Shown here in pieces: positions 14,801 to 26,577 of a DNA stretch of 64,000 nucleotides. Location of the stretch: the NCBI GenBank assembly GCA_914767715.1, contig OU612075.1:12958001-13022000 (forward strand), given 5' to 3'. The stretch is from Membranipora membranacea (lineage: Eukaryota; Bryozoa; Gymnolaemata; Cheilostomatida; Membraniporidae). The position numbers and the translations under genes are program-made. The notes beneath the pieces were generated by a model. The model saw nothing but the letters and a program-made list of their open reading frames with translations, was not told the DNA's origin and did no database searches. How positions within the stretch are numbered: position 1 is the first letter of the stretch; every line of letters starts with the position of its first letter.

Positions 14801-17800
14801 GAAGTGTTTAATGTGCACTATGCTGCTTCAAATCATCCGTAAACCTTTTGTAAAAAAATTAGGGGACAACTCCATAATCCAAACAAGCCAAAACAAAGTA
14901 GCAGATTTTGGTCAATGCCCAAAATATTTGCATGCGGCAGTCAGTTACGTTGTGCCGTCTGACAGCTTGGTGCCAGCTGTGGTGTAAACTAAATTATGAT
15001 TTCGCACCGAAGGTTAGAATTACAGAAATCAAATATAATCGGTTAGATTTATGGGTGCTGAGTATATAGACACTGCTCGATGGTCTATGTAATTAGGACT
15101 TCGATATAAACACTGATCAGATTGTGCTAAAACAAATACGCTCACCACTTCAACTCATTATTATAAAAAATGTGGTGTAATGTTAGCTCCACTCGAGAGT
15201 AAACCGGTGTTTACAAGCACATGATGCTTTAAGTGCTAAATAAAAGTGTTTACGTGTTAGATAGGCAATTATATCACAGCCTAAGGATATATATTATCCA
15301 TACGCTGCCATATTATGGTGGTAGATAAATCACCCAAAGTCTCAAATCTGTTTCTGATGGATATTGTATTAGTAGAGTTTGCTTCCCATGGTATTCTTGG
15401 CTAGTTCCCTTTACTTTCCCGTTAAATGTTCAAAATGTTCCTACTTTTAACCTCTTCTTCTCAATACATCCTCCTTACTTAAAACATTAACTCAATACGC
15501 CAATATTTTTATTACAGAACTCCCAGCTGCAGTTTATGTTGGCAGAGACATCAGATGATTTCCCGTTCACCATCTCTTTTACCGGGTAAGTCCTCATACA
15601 CACGACAATGATTTATATCAAAGAGCTGGCCCCCCACATAGTGCTCATAGAGGCTGTGAAGTCCCTCACTGAAGTGTATCGCACTCCAGAATAGCCTGAT
15701 CCGTCTTTTAAGTGGATTAAGTGGAAATTGTGAGACGCCAAGCGTTTTTTCACTTTTAACCCATCATCATATGCCTGCTGATGGCACTCATAGCTTGGCG
15801 TATTATTATTATTATTATGGGATTTTGGCATACTATCGATAAAAATCTACTTAGATAGAGATCTTAATCACCCTGTAAAGTCCTTTCATTTTCACCTGTT
15901 TACATAACTCAGTCCTACCATCAAGTGGTGGTCAGGTAAATAAAAATATCAGCCGAGGCTCATTAAGTCATAAAAACATCTCTCGAGATCAGAGATAACA
16001 TGTATCATATACTCAATAATTTAATTTAACTGATGTTTCTCCATTAGTAATTTTGATTTTAATGTTGTTTTTCTTGTAGTAATTTTGATTTTTATGATGT
16101 TTTTATTAATTTTAGATGGAACACGGCTGATTTATTGGTGGCGGTTCCTCTCGATTATGAGACCACAGAAGAATACTCTTTTGTAATACAGGTCTCTGAT
16201 GGAGAATTTGTAAGTAACCTGCTTCTCTTTGATCTGATTAATAGGAGGCACATTAACATATTTGACATTGGAACCAGCCGCACACGTCACACTTTGCACT
16301 GTACTACAGTTAAATCAATGAAGCAGCCTTCTAAAGAGTCAACCAGACCTAGAAGTGGTGGCCAGATGTACTTAGTGTCACACCTCCGTACACAGCTACA
16401 ATCAAATGATTATTACTATGAATCTCTGCGAACTCTCCTTGAAATTTACCGATGAAAATTATGAGGGGATAGGCAGAACAACTCAAAAGTCATGCAATAG
16501 AAGACATCCTTTACCACGACTGTTTGCTAAATATGCTGTTATTAACCATGATGTGATGTATTTTAGATGACTTTGGCAAATGTTAAAATCGCAATACTGA
16601 ATGACAACGATCACAATCCAGTGTTCCAAGAGGACAGTTATACTTTCTCTGATGTCTGGTATGAAGATGGAGCACTTGTAGGCATTGTCAAGGTACGATA
16701 ACCACCTACAGCATAGAAATAATCACATGTATTGCGTAACCGTAAATTTGAGTTACTACACTACCAGGATGAAATTTCTCACACATTCCCTAACCAAATC
16801 AATGTTCATCTCAAAATAAATCATTATTCTAAAAATGCCACTGAATGGCTCTTGATTTTGGGGCCGGCAATTGCTTCCAATAATTTGATTAAATCAAGCT
16901 TGCATGCTAGACTGAAATTACTGGGGCTTGTGGGGTTATGATGTTCATTATTAACTAAGATTACCCTGATAAACATGATGGAGTTGAGTGTAATAAGATT
17001 TGAGGGGGAGATAATTAACTTTGAATCTCCGCGCATCAGGGGGTTTCATTGATTTTCCTATTGGGTACATATGACGGTATGATTATAAGAAAAGTACAGG
17101 GCTATGCTGGTAATGCGAGATAGCCTACATTGTTGTGATCTGAATCTTTCACTGTGGTTATGAAAGCTGCTGCAGAAGGTCATTCATGTTTGTCACTTTC
17201 TTGCCCTTTCCCTGCTTGAAGATGGTTTAGTTATTGCCCAATTCCTGAGTTGTCCCCTCACAATCACAGAGTGCACAACTCCATATTGTATATATATAGT
17301 TTTTGCTTACTGGTGACATATAAACACGGGTGCATACATTTTGAACACATGCAACTCTTAAGTTATGTATTCATGTTGTCACTATTTCAGGCTTCTGACA
17401 GAGACGCAGTAGGAGTCAGGAAACCAGTAACTTATAGTATTCTCCCTCCATATGACAGGTGAGTAGGACTTAATCCATGGAAATCTTTATTGAAACACTT
17501 ACATATCATTGTATCATCAACTACAAAATGTTTCTTCATTTGAGGTTTTGTAGTCTTATATTAGTTACCCTATAATAGCTCTCCACTCAGCAACCTGTAA
17601 ACTGACATACCATACATATACCTAATAGGTCTTTGTTTGATTTAGAACGTTAAATTATTTCCAGGCAGAAGCCCTTATTCAGCGGTTAGATCAACAGAAT
17701 TTACTTTATGATTTGGCATTATTAGTGTCTACACACTCCAGAGTGTGTTTTTTAAACCCATTTACCCTTAACTTTTGGTCAGCATGCACAGCAAAGTACA

Positions 17801-20800
17801 CTGTTTGACCTTCTTGGTATAAGAATCATGATAAATGACAAGATTGTGGGCACACTTCAAGTGTGACACAATTGGTTCAGCAGATTAGAGCTGATCTGAT
17901 ATATGTGAGCTAGATTTATTATCATGTTTGGCGAAAGAAACTGGAAATAAATTAGAGGATGTTAATCTTAGACATGATACTTGTAAAATGCGGTTAGGTA
18001 AGGTTATTTTAGATAACTTGGGTGATCGTCACGTACTCAACTTTGTGCAAGAGACCGCTGCACATTTTTGTGCAACATGCATGATTCCATCAACTCATGA
18101 TTGAAATGAAAATATTATGGTCCGATTTAGAGATGCAAAGTATCGCTGTTTTTACTAATCGCTCATTTTTTGCTTGTATGTTTTAGCCTGTTCGGCGTCG
18201 ATAGCAATGGTAGAGTGACTCTGAAGGCAGAGGGTACAGAGTACAAACAGACAAACTATCTTATCAATGTACAGGCGATGGATAAGGGAGCCTCACCTCG
18301 CAGTACGACGGTATCAGTCAGCATATCTCTCCTCTTAGATCATGTCTCAAGTAAGTGTCACCATACTTAGTCTTCTGAAAAGATGTGTTAAATCAAACTA
18401 AACAATCTTCATCAGTTTGATATTGTTTTCATGAGGCTGTAAACAGTCTTCACATGCACGTTGTATGACCAGGTTTAGACCAGGTTTTCATATTTATAAA
18501 CTCAGCCCAACTAAATTTCAGTGAGTAAAGAAATATACTTACTCTGTGTTGCTTTGTTTTGCATGAGTAGTGTGGGCGTGAGAGGTGGGACTTTTTACAT
18601 GATTTGTGAAAGGCATTTTTACTTTCTGGTGGGTGGTGACAGGTCAATTAGCGCCAAAGTTTATTTGATGTATAAAATTAATAAAACCATAAATAAGATT
18701 ATTAGTTTGAAGAGAGACCTGTCTTGGGTTAACCTGCAGGTGGTCTCAAGTTTGCATATAAATTGATTAATGTTATGCTCGTACAAGTTTTTGATTGGCT
18801 GTTTCAATTTTTTCTCTGCTTCATATCCTGTCAAATGTAAATATTGAAGATATTAATCCTGCTAAGCTGATAAAAATACAAATTTACCCTGGAAGCCATG
18901 GATTTCTGATCTATTTTTGACCTAAAATAATATTATTGTTGGTTGGCCCTTCACCATAACATGTTATAAATCTGGTAATTTCCCTCCTCTTAACCGCACA
19001 CTGAAACTTACATGAATGATTTCTGTCTGAGCGTCGGTTTATGGCACCATCCCAGCCGAGGAGTACCCTATAATCTTACCGATGCACCTGATGACTAATG
19101 TGTGCCTGGGTTTTTTGCAAACTTTTGAATGACAACACTTGGGAAGATTATATGTCCCGATTTGTAATTTTTTCCTGCTCATCATTATTGTGTATGACAG
19201 CTTGTTATATAAACGATGTTTCCTTGTTCTGTTATACAGTGCTGCCAACAACAGCAGCGGTGATATCCAATATAACACCTACTGGACCTACTAAGGACAG
19301 GATAACTATATATGTGATAGCTGGAATCGCTGGCTTCCTGCTCATACTTGTAGCTCTGTTTGTCATGTGTTTCCTAAAAAGGTAAACTCTTTGCTCATAA
19401 AATCGCATCACAGAGTGAGGATATATATATCGTTACTCTGTGACCGCATGATGCTACATGACTGTTAGTATTTGATTATTCCTAAATGTTATAACTGATA
19501 GAGCCAGAGTAAAGATAGGAATGGATATCCTTACTGTGTACGTATTTTAGCTTCCCGCAACCACGATCGAACTGAAGGTGGTCTAAGATAATTCAAATGA
19601 TGCAAAACAGCAAAAAATTTGAATTACTTAAACTCTTTATTATTTTTATTTGGATTCATCCTTACATTCATGCTTGACATTGACTAGTATCCGGCAAAGT
19701 GCGAATGGCTGCTAATACCCACATATCTCTTTGACACAAGTCACAACAAAACTTCAGTGTCGTCAGCCAGTGACCAAAGTTTATCTTTTCATTTCTAGGA
19801 AAGCGAAGAAAACTGCTAAACAGCTGCAGCGAAAAAAGGACATGGAACAATCCGGGTTCGATACCCTGAACACAGTTGATACAATGAAATCTTCAGACTC
19901 TCAAATTACTCACAAAACACAGACCACGATTATCGATCAATCAGAGGACCAACAATCTGAATGCTCACTGGAACCTGACCAAACAGGAGGCAGCATTGAC
20001 AAAGAAATGGATAATAACAGGTAAATATAATGATGATTGTCAATGTCAACAATGGAGAGACAACTCTGCATTAATTCACATAAATTTGATGTTCTGCCCT
20101 GGATTTTGACGGAAATGCATGCACGTTTTATGAGGAAAAAAATCCAGAGGTCCCTGGCATTGATTACCGAGAAATTTTGCAGCAAACAAGGTTATTTATT
20201 TTTTGCACAGTTGCTGAGAAGCCAATTTACATGTGATCTGTAAAAGATTAAAATCATATTGAACAATGATATCGATATCCAGCAGTTCAATGGAACTTAT
20301 CAGACCATCACCCTGACACTACCGTCAAAAATTAGCATGCTGCATTGGTTAGAATCAATAAATAAAGTCAGTAAATTGAAATATGCCTGGGTCACAGCTT
20401 GAAGAGATTTTACACAGCTGTCAGCGACGTGACAGCGATGTTGATCATCTAACTAAGTACACTTGGGCTGCCAGCAAGTGTTTCAATTTTATCTAGTTCC
20501 ACCAGACAGTGTCAGCTCAAAGTGAACTTTGAATAAAATGTTAAGACTTTTTTATCGCCTGAGGACAGTCTTGCAGTATCCAGATTTATCCCATATTTGG
20601 CTGAATTAGGGAGAAAATATTTATCTGATGTAACATAATATGATAATTAGCCAATAAAGGAATGGGGAAATAGGCGTGTTGACATAAACAAATCATCTTC
20701 TGATATAAGGATGCTGCCAACATATCAATGCCCTCCACCAATCAAGGCAATCTGGAACTGCTCGTTAAACTTTGTGTTGCAGGCATGTATCACAAAATTG

Positions 20801-22856
20801 CAACAACCAGTAACAGCCAGTGGTTGATCCATAGGCAGCTGCCAAGACTCATTTTGTAATGCCAGACTGACTGTATGATTCTGCTCGTCTAACTTGTAAT
20901 CTATTTTTAAATCTGATACCATTGAGGAAAAAACTAGTCCTTGATGTATGACGCAACGTACCGCAACATGCCGGTGTAACAGTGAAATTCTCTGCTCATG
21001 ATTCAACCTGCACAATTGTGTCAGATTTATTTTTATCACGTTGACCAGAGGCTGTGGGGATATGGTGTTGTTTTTTAAAGTACTGAAATGCAGCATGGTC
21101 CAGTCTAATACTTGTTTGAAGATTATGTGGTTGGTTGTGCAATTTTAATGCTGTTTTGATCAGTTTCAATCAAGGAGAAGGATTCAAGAAACACAAACAC
21201 ACCAGTTAGCTTTTCGTGTTTTTTGCCACCAGAAACATCAACATTTCAAGATTTTAACTTCGATTTATGATGCAGTTAACTTTCTAAGCCTAGCCCAGAT
21301 GAAATGCTATAACATATCTGCAATGACATAGGATTCCAATATCTTTGATATCTGCCTTCAGTCCTTGAAGTCTCTAGGTCCCTAAATCTGTGGTTTTTTA
21401 CATGTGAAAGTTATTTTCTGTTACAGAAATCTGCAGAGCTTCAGTTATAAAGCTTTATCAGAGGCAGATAAACAAACAATGCAGAGCGTTACCACCGGAC
21501 CCCCTAATAACCTCTCTGTGATCAGTGACAGTGAGCAGGAATGTATGGAGATGCCTCAGTACCTGTCTGACAGCAACAACAGTAACATTATGGGCTCCTC
21601 GTCTACCGCCCCCATCCACCACCTCCTTACAAAATCATCAATGGACTCAGGCAGATCCTCTATGAGAGAGGATGTGTCCCCATACATGCACCGAATCCCT
21701 TTTCAATCATTTAAACACGTGAAATCCTCAAGTATTGATGAGACAGGACACTACAGTCACGACGAAGAGATCATTAACTCTTCTCTCAATAGAGCACAAA
21801 GGCGGGTCATGGTACCCACCCACAGTAACTCATTTAACGCAGGCTATCCTCGTTGTAATGTGGCTAACATTCGTGCTACAGACAGGCCAACCCAGAGGGC
21901 ACCTGTGCATATTAGTCACCATAGTATAAACTCAAACTATATAACTGAAGCTCCTGAGGGATTCAGAACCACCGACCTTTTTCACAGTCGCAATCACAGT
22001 AGAACCTCAGACTATGAGAGTAATACGCCCACACCAGAGATTACCGGTGGTGAGATGGTGGACTATCATCAGTATGACATGCCAGAGAGAGAACACGTCC
22101 CCCGACTACCCCAGAGAAACTCAAGCTATTCAGAGAGACCGTGGGCTAAGTCAGCAGTTTCAGATTCGTTATATGCCTCCATCACTCCGAAGGTACGACA
22201 ATTTTATCATTTTCCTCTTTTTACTGCAAACTGATATTAACGTATTGAACCTCGTAAAAATCCTGAAAACAAACTATTGACTCATGGATCATGAAGTTTC
22301 CCTGTGAAATTTTTTAATCTTTCAACCAGGGTAGGGGCTTTTATAACCGACCACAAAATGCTAAGAATAATCTGGATCTGAAAGTTTTGTCTTTGTAGTT
22401 TTCGCCTGATCAAAAAGTGATTAAGCCAAATTACTTTTTGTAATACTATAATTAATCAAAGTTTTGTTTGATGTTTCCAGTTTACTTTCTGGGATTTGCT
22501 TTGTTATTAAAAACACTGGGGGTGTTGGAATTACACATACAGCTTATCCTCTTGTTGTGACGAAGGGGCACCTGCAAGAACATCTGTAGTGTCTGTATTG
22601 TCCGGTGAATATGTGTGGTATGGTCCTGCAGACCAGGGAAAGCTTATGCTCATTTGATGGACAGCGGTGTGGATCGAGATTGTTTTCATATTTTGCTAAG
22701 ATGGATTGCTCTTTATGATTGCAGTCAGGTGCTAGCATGTCAAGTATAGAGCCAGCGGCAAGGAGTGAAACACCGTACAGTGATATCAGTACGGAATCGG
22801 AGGAGACAACTCAAACCGACAACGCATCCAGGCCTCAGATGACAATCTACTTCTAA
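5894..22856 (+). CDS. Non-classical cadherin with five EC repeats, single-pass membrane protein
   Basis: This gene encodes a calcium-dependent adhesion receptor of the cadherin superfamily, about 971 residues long. Coding exons are 5894-5954, 7819-7902, 8373-8572, 8832-8918, 10923-11021, 11201-11308, 11595-11738, 12596-12772, 13638-13811, 15518-15585, 16116-16209, 16567-16692, 17391-17458, 18187-18350, 19240-19381, 19799-20020, 21427-22192 and 22725-22856. All phases agree and all introns are GT-AG. The first junction rebuilds a signal peptide (MKPCVLLLSMIVLVRACQ). I chose the ATG at 5894 for its strong context (A at -3, G at +4); the in-frame ATG at 5930 is an alternative. A three-codon upstream frame sits at 5867-5875. 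Repeat boundaries show DVNDFSPVF, DADDLSPEF, ATNGNAPQF and LNDNDHNPVF, and DxD-type motifs include DARDSD, DQDS, TDRD and SDRD. The membrane span is at about residues 573-597 (ITIYVIAGIAGFLLILVALF). The Ser-rich tail has no recognisable catenin-binding region and ends TIYF, a class II PDZ-type terminus. I could not assign a subfamily; protocadherin-like is the best description. Confidence 0.9.
7238..7273. repeat. 18-bp direct tandem duplication
   Basis: The unit ATCGTAGTACGGCGAG plus two bases occurs at 7238-7255 and again at 7256-7273, almost identically, inside the first coding intron of the cadherin gene. No function is evident. Confidence 0.6.
8919..10922. other. Cadherin intron of 2.0 kb, no internal gene seen
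   Basis: This is the intron between the exon ending the first cadherin repeat and the exon opening the second. I see only short chance open frames on both strands, with no exon that fits the flanking phase-0 junction. Confidence 0.5.
13812..15517. other. Cadherin intron of 1.7 kb, no internal gene seen
   Basis: This intron lies within cadherin repeat 4. A 98-codon open frame (14691-14987) has no recognisable domain and no matching splice signals, so I treat it as chance. Confidence 0.5.
15801..15818. repeat. (TAT)n microsatellite
   Basis: Six TAT units occur in the cadherin intron at 15586-16115. Confidence 0.7.
16046..16115 (+). repeat. Tandem duplication of a splice-acceptor region in the cadherin gene
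   Basis: A segment starting AGTAATTTTGATTT occurs at 16046 and again at 16078, a period of 32 bases, just before the exon at 16116. As a result two acceptors exist, CTTGTAG ending at 16079 and AATTTTAG ending at 16115. They are 36 bases apart with an open frame between them. I use the downstream one because it gives the canonical cadherin spacing; see findings. Confidence 0.65.
20021..21426. other. Cadherin intron of 1.4 kb containing a 123-codon antisense open frame
   Basis: This intron separates two exons of the cytoplasmic tail. On the minus strand, 21096-20725 is open for 123 codons with an ATG. The predicted peptide alternates hydrophobic and polar residues in a beta-strand-like way, but I recognise no family. 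In DNA this AT-rich a frame of this length can arise by chance, so I do not call a gene. Confidence 0.3.
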
Positions 22857-23600
22857 CAAGTCGAGCAAAAATTTTACGGTCAAACCACCAACCTACATAT
22901 TGAGCAATTGTGCAAGGTCTTTCTGCAGATATTTTTTTTGCTGATTGAGTAATTTTGCTAGTTCTTCTAACCTCGATGTGCAGTAATGTTTGAGAACAGG
23001 ATGCTGAAATCTTCGCCTAATCCAAGGACTTAATAACATATTGTAACAACTTATGATTCTTGCAGCATCGACCAAACTTTTGATTGGCAGATACACATTA
23101 TAAACACTGAGTTTAACCTAAGGCAGGGCACTAAGTCTAACCTTGTAATCCGTTATCATCTTACCTTTTAAGCTGCAACAACAGCTGATCTCCTGTCTCC
23201 TCAATCACTTACTCACCCTTGTTTTTATTCTGTGACAGCTTGCCTGCAGAACGAACCAATCCTCTGTTGTAAATAATAACCCGGTGCTATTTTATTTTAT
23301 TTCTATAATACGTATCAATGTCTAATCCTGATTACATCAGGATAATAATCCTTTTAAGATAAATTCTTGCCGACAGTTTCTTTGTTGGAGGATTAAAGTG
23401 TAAATAATGTTTTTTTGTTTTGTAATATCACGGCGGTACGTGCGCTCCAGTCCCGTGGGGACTAAGTGAAGCAATCTATCTACATTCATTATCTGTAAAG
23501 TTTTGTGCACTCTCATTTTCTTTAATTGTAATTAATTTTTTTATGCTGTTCGGTGTTGAGAAATATCAGAATAAAAACATTAAAGTAATAAATCCTCACG
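22857..23600 (+). other. Inferred 3' UTR of the cadherin gene
   Basis: Non-coding sequence follows the TAA at 22854-22856. AATAAA signals occur at 23570-23575 and 23587-23592, giving a 3' UTR of roughly 0.7 kb if used. Confidence 0.5.
23570..23575 (+). terminator. Candidate polyadenylation signal of the cadherin gene
   Basis: This is the first canonical AATAAA hexamer I find downstream of the cadherin stop codon. A second lies at 23587-23592. Confidence 0.45.
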
Positions 23601-25500
23601 TCGTAATCAACCTGTTGCAGGTAACAGCTGAAAAATGGGAAAACAAAAATCTTGATGAGGGGCTTTAATGTAGGGCGGAGTTCAGGTCTGGTCTCTGGGG
23701 CTGCCCTGTAAATGGACGTTGAATGGCGTATCTCAGTAACGAAACCACTTTAAATTGGTTGTTAGACATGTAGACTTAAATGACCTTCCGCGGTGAAAAC
23801 CAAGGTATGTGCTTTTAGGGTTACTCAGGCTTTGGTAATAATAATGATTCAACACAGGACCTTTAATCATTTTCATTTTTGAAATTTTTTACTCAAAAAT
23901 CTGTTACATATTTGTGTGTAACTGGACTTGTTTAAAGGCCCTGTATCTCAGCAACCACATAAACCTGTTGCTGGTATAATACTCACCGGCCTTGTTTGTT
24001 CCTCTATCGCCCAAAGCCCACAGTGTAACCAGGCGATGAGGTAATCATCCCTGATGATATACTCCACCAAAGTGTGGGGAGTAAAATGTCGCCAGAATTT
24101 GTGAAACACCTCATAATTATTTATGTGAGCTTTGAATGTCGCCTGATATACTTAAACACATTTTTTGCTGCTGATTGTTTTTAAGTTCTCTTTGTTGTCA
24201 ATTTTCCAACAGAAAAGGGAGTAATTTGTCTAAAATTAGCAATTCTAAAATAGCTTACTGGCACTGGAAACAAGCTGTGAACAACAGACAAATTTTGTAT
24301 CTAGCATCTCATCACTGGACACCTATCACTAAAATAAATTTAATTGGATTTTAATTGGGCTTTTAAATGTTTTAAGATTTGTCATTGTTGCTCTTTGATG
24401 TAAACTAAATGCTGACATAAAATTCGATGGAGGCTGAACTATTCACCTAGAAATGTTGATGATGTTGTTTCAGACGCCAACCATTTGTAAGGAGGCAGTA
24501 CAAGAGACATAATATCTGGCAGCGATATGTGACGTAGCCAACGTCAGCATTATAATGTTTTCTCAGACAAGGTTCACAGTTCTGGTTACACAACAGCCTC
24601 TTGTAAGAAAATAATATAGCTGATAACATCACATAGGTTACAAGATTGTGTTTGGCATCCCTTCTGTCAGTATTTCAATTGAGCTTTGCTTCTAGGCAAA
24701 GTGAAAGATACACAAATTACCACATCTTGTTATATCGAATGATAATCCTATGATGGAGGCTCTAGCTGGTAGTGTTCATGTTGCAGTTAGCGGTCATGTA
24801 TCCAGCTGGTCGGAATGATGGTCAACTTACGTCCAACAGCAGACGACACAACCCAATTAATGGTTGTCAAATCTATTTTAAAATTGTTGGTGGCCTCCAA
24901 ACACTGAAATATTGACCGCAGAAGTGTGTTAAAACTGGCGATCAGGTTCAGTTGTGTCATCATTGACTATTTCCTTATCAGCTCGGCATGTATGACAGGT
25001 TCAGTTGTGTCATAATTGACTATTTCCTTATGAGCTTGGCATCTATGACGTAAAACATAATTTTCTGGAAGTGCCAATTCACCACATATCAGTCCTGACA
25101 TGACGAGAGACCATTAGAAAATCAGTTTTGTGTGCTGAGACCTCATTGTCTAATCATGGTTGTGACCCAGGTCACGTATAAAGGCTATAGCTTATGATAG
25201 ACAGTGATACAAACAGCTGATCGAGAGAGTAAATCAGCTGCGTCATAAACTATGGCTACCAAACTATCAATATCTCTTCTCCCGAGTACAAACAAACAAC
25301 CTGCTGTAGGCCATCCATGAATCACTTATTCTTCTATTTTTCCCACATTCTGTCATTGAACAATTTTTACTATTTTGCACTGGTTGTTATGTGGTGAGGA
25401 TTCAGAGGTATTAATCAGCTGTTTACAAGTATTTCTCTGCACAAAACTTGTTGACTGTGGTTTGGAGTGTTGCAACCTCAAATTGCCTGACAACTCGATC
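23601..25500. other. Intergenic region between cadherin and secreted-protein genes
   Basis: I see no exon-like coding sequence on either strand. The only clear structure is the 53-bp tandem duplication at 24943-25048. Confidence 0.5.
24943..25048. repeat. Two-copy 53-bp tandem duplication
   Basis: CAGGTTCAGTTGTGTCAT opens each copy (24943-24995 and 24996-25048). The copies differ at only a few positions. They lie about 0.5 kb upstream of the promoter of the next gene. Confidence 0.75.
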
Positions 25501-25502
25501 GA

Positions 25503-25580
25503 CCAATCAGGCGAGGCGTATTACTCATCATGATGGGAAAAACCTAAATGATATCACGTGCCGGTATTGAGGTATATAAG
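25503..25580 (+). promoter_or_regulatory. Core promoter of the secreted-protein gene: CCAAT box, E-box, TATA box
   Basis: GACCAATCAG puts a CCAAT box at 25503-25507. A palindromic CACGTG E-box lies at 25555-25560 and a TATATAAG box at 25573-25580. Transcription would start near 25605-25615, feeding a non-coding first exon that ends at the donor CAAG followed by GTATGT (exon end 25790). This order and spacing is a textbook TATA promoter and suggests regulated rather than housekeeping expression. CACGTG is the class of site bound by bHLH factors such as USF, MYC or CLOCK families; which one is unknown here. Confidence 0.65.
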
Positions 25581-26577
25581 ACATTGACCGGTCCGTACCC
25601 CTTACACAGTTATCTCACATCCCTAAGCGAGAGGCGACTCATCTCTAACTGCTCCGCTGTACACTCCTGACACATTGTTCTGCTTCGAGATTTCATCGCT
25701 GCCATCTTTGGATTGAATAACTAGATATAAGCTCGGATAATAATCATATATCAGAAGAATCTTCTAACTCCCACATCGAAACCTACCAAGGTATGTCAGT
25801 TACATTATAATGTCGAGGTTTGATGTGTCATTATACCTTTTTATAACGTATTGTATGAACAGCACAGCGCCCACGAGCCAGTCATGAAATCTTTCATGGC
25901 TTCAGCCATAAAACTGATAGCAGCATCATTTCAGGCATTCTCTAAATTTGTTATCTTGTAAAGAGTTTTAAGCCACATACATGGTCTTGTATGATGTATC
26001 TGAGAAATTACAAGAATGAGACTTTCAACATTGAAACTGTTGCTGTTCATGGTGTTATTAACCAGAGGTTGCAGATTTTTAAGCAATAGATTCACTGCGT
26101 TATGAAACAATCTCAATTTTTTATCTCAGCTGTTAAAGTTCATTCGCTCCCATGAAATCAGCTGGTCATAAGTGTCTTGTTATTTAATTGAAAAAATAGT
26201 TTGCACCGAAATCGACAGGTGCATTAGATCTTTATACTCCATTGAGTCCCATTAGTTTGTATCTGTGCAGTTCTTCCAAAAATAGCAGCTGATCATGCCA
26301 TACTTTGTGGAATACTCTCTTTAACAAAGATTTCGATGATTTATCATAGCTCACTGCGCCCATAAGGATGGCCCATAGGCATGTTTGCTTTACTTCATCG
26401 TCATAGCCATTCTTAGTAAATCCCAGTAAATAAAAGTTTTACATTGTGTTTGCTCGATTGCCTAACATGCAGTTTTTGCGTTGCTCTGTGTTCCTTATAT
26501 AATAGACACAACTTCAAACAAGTGCACAAGGTAGCAATCATCTTACTATTATTTTTGTTCATTGTAGATTATCCATC

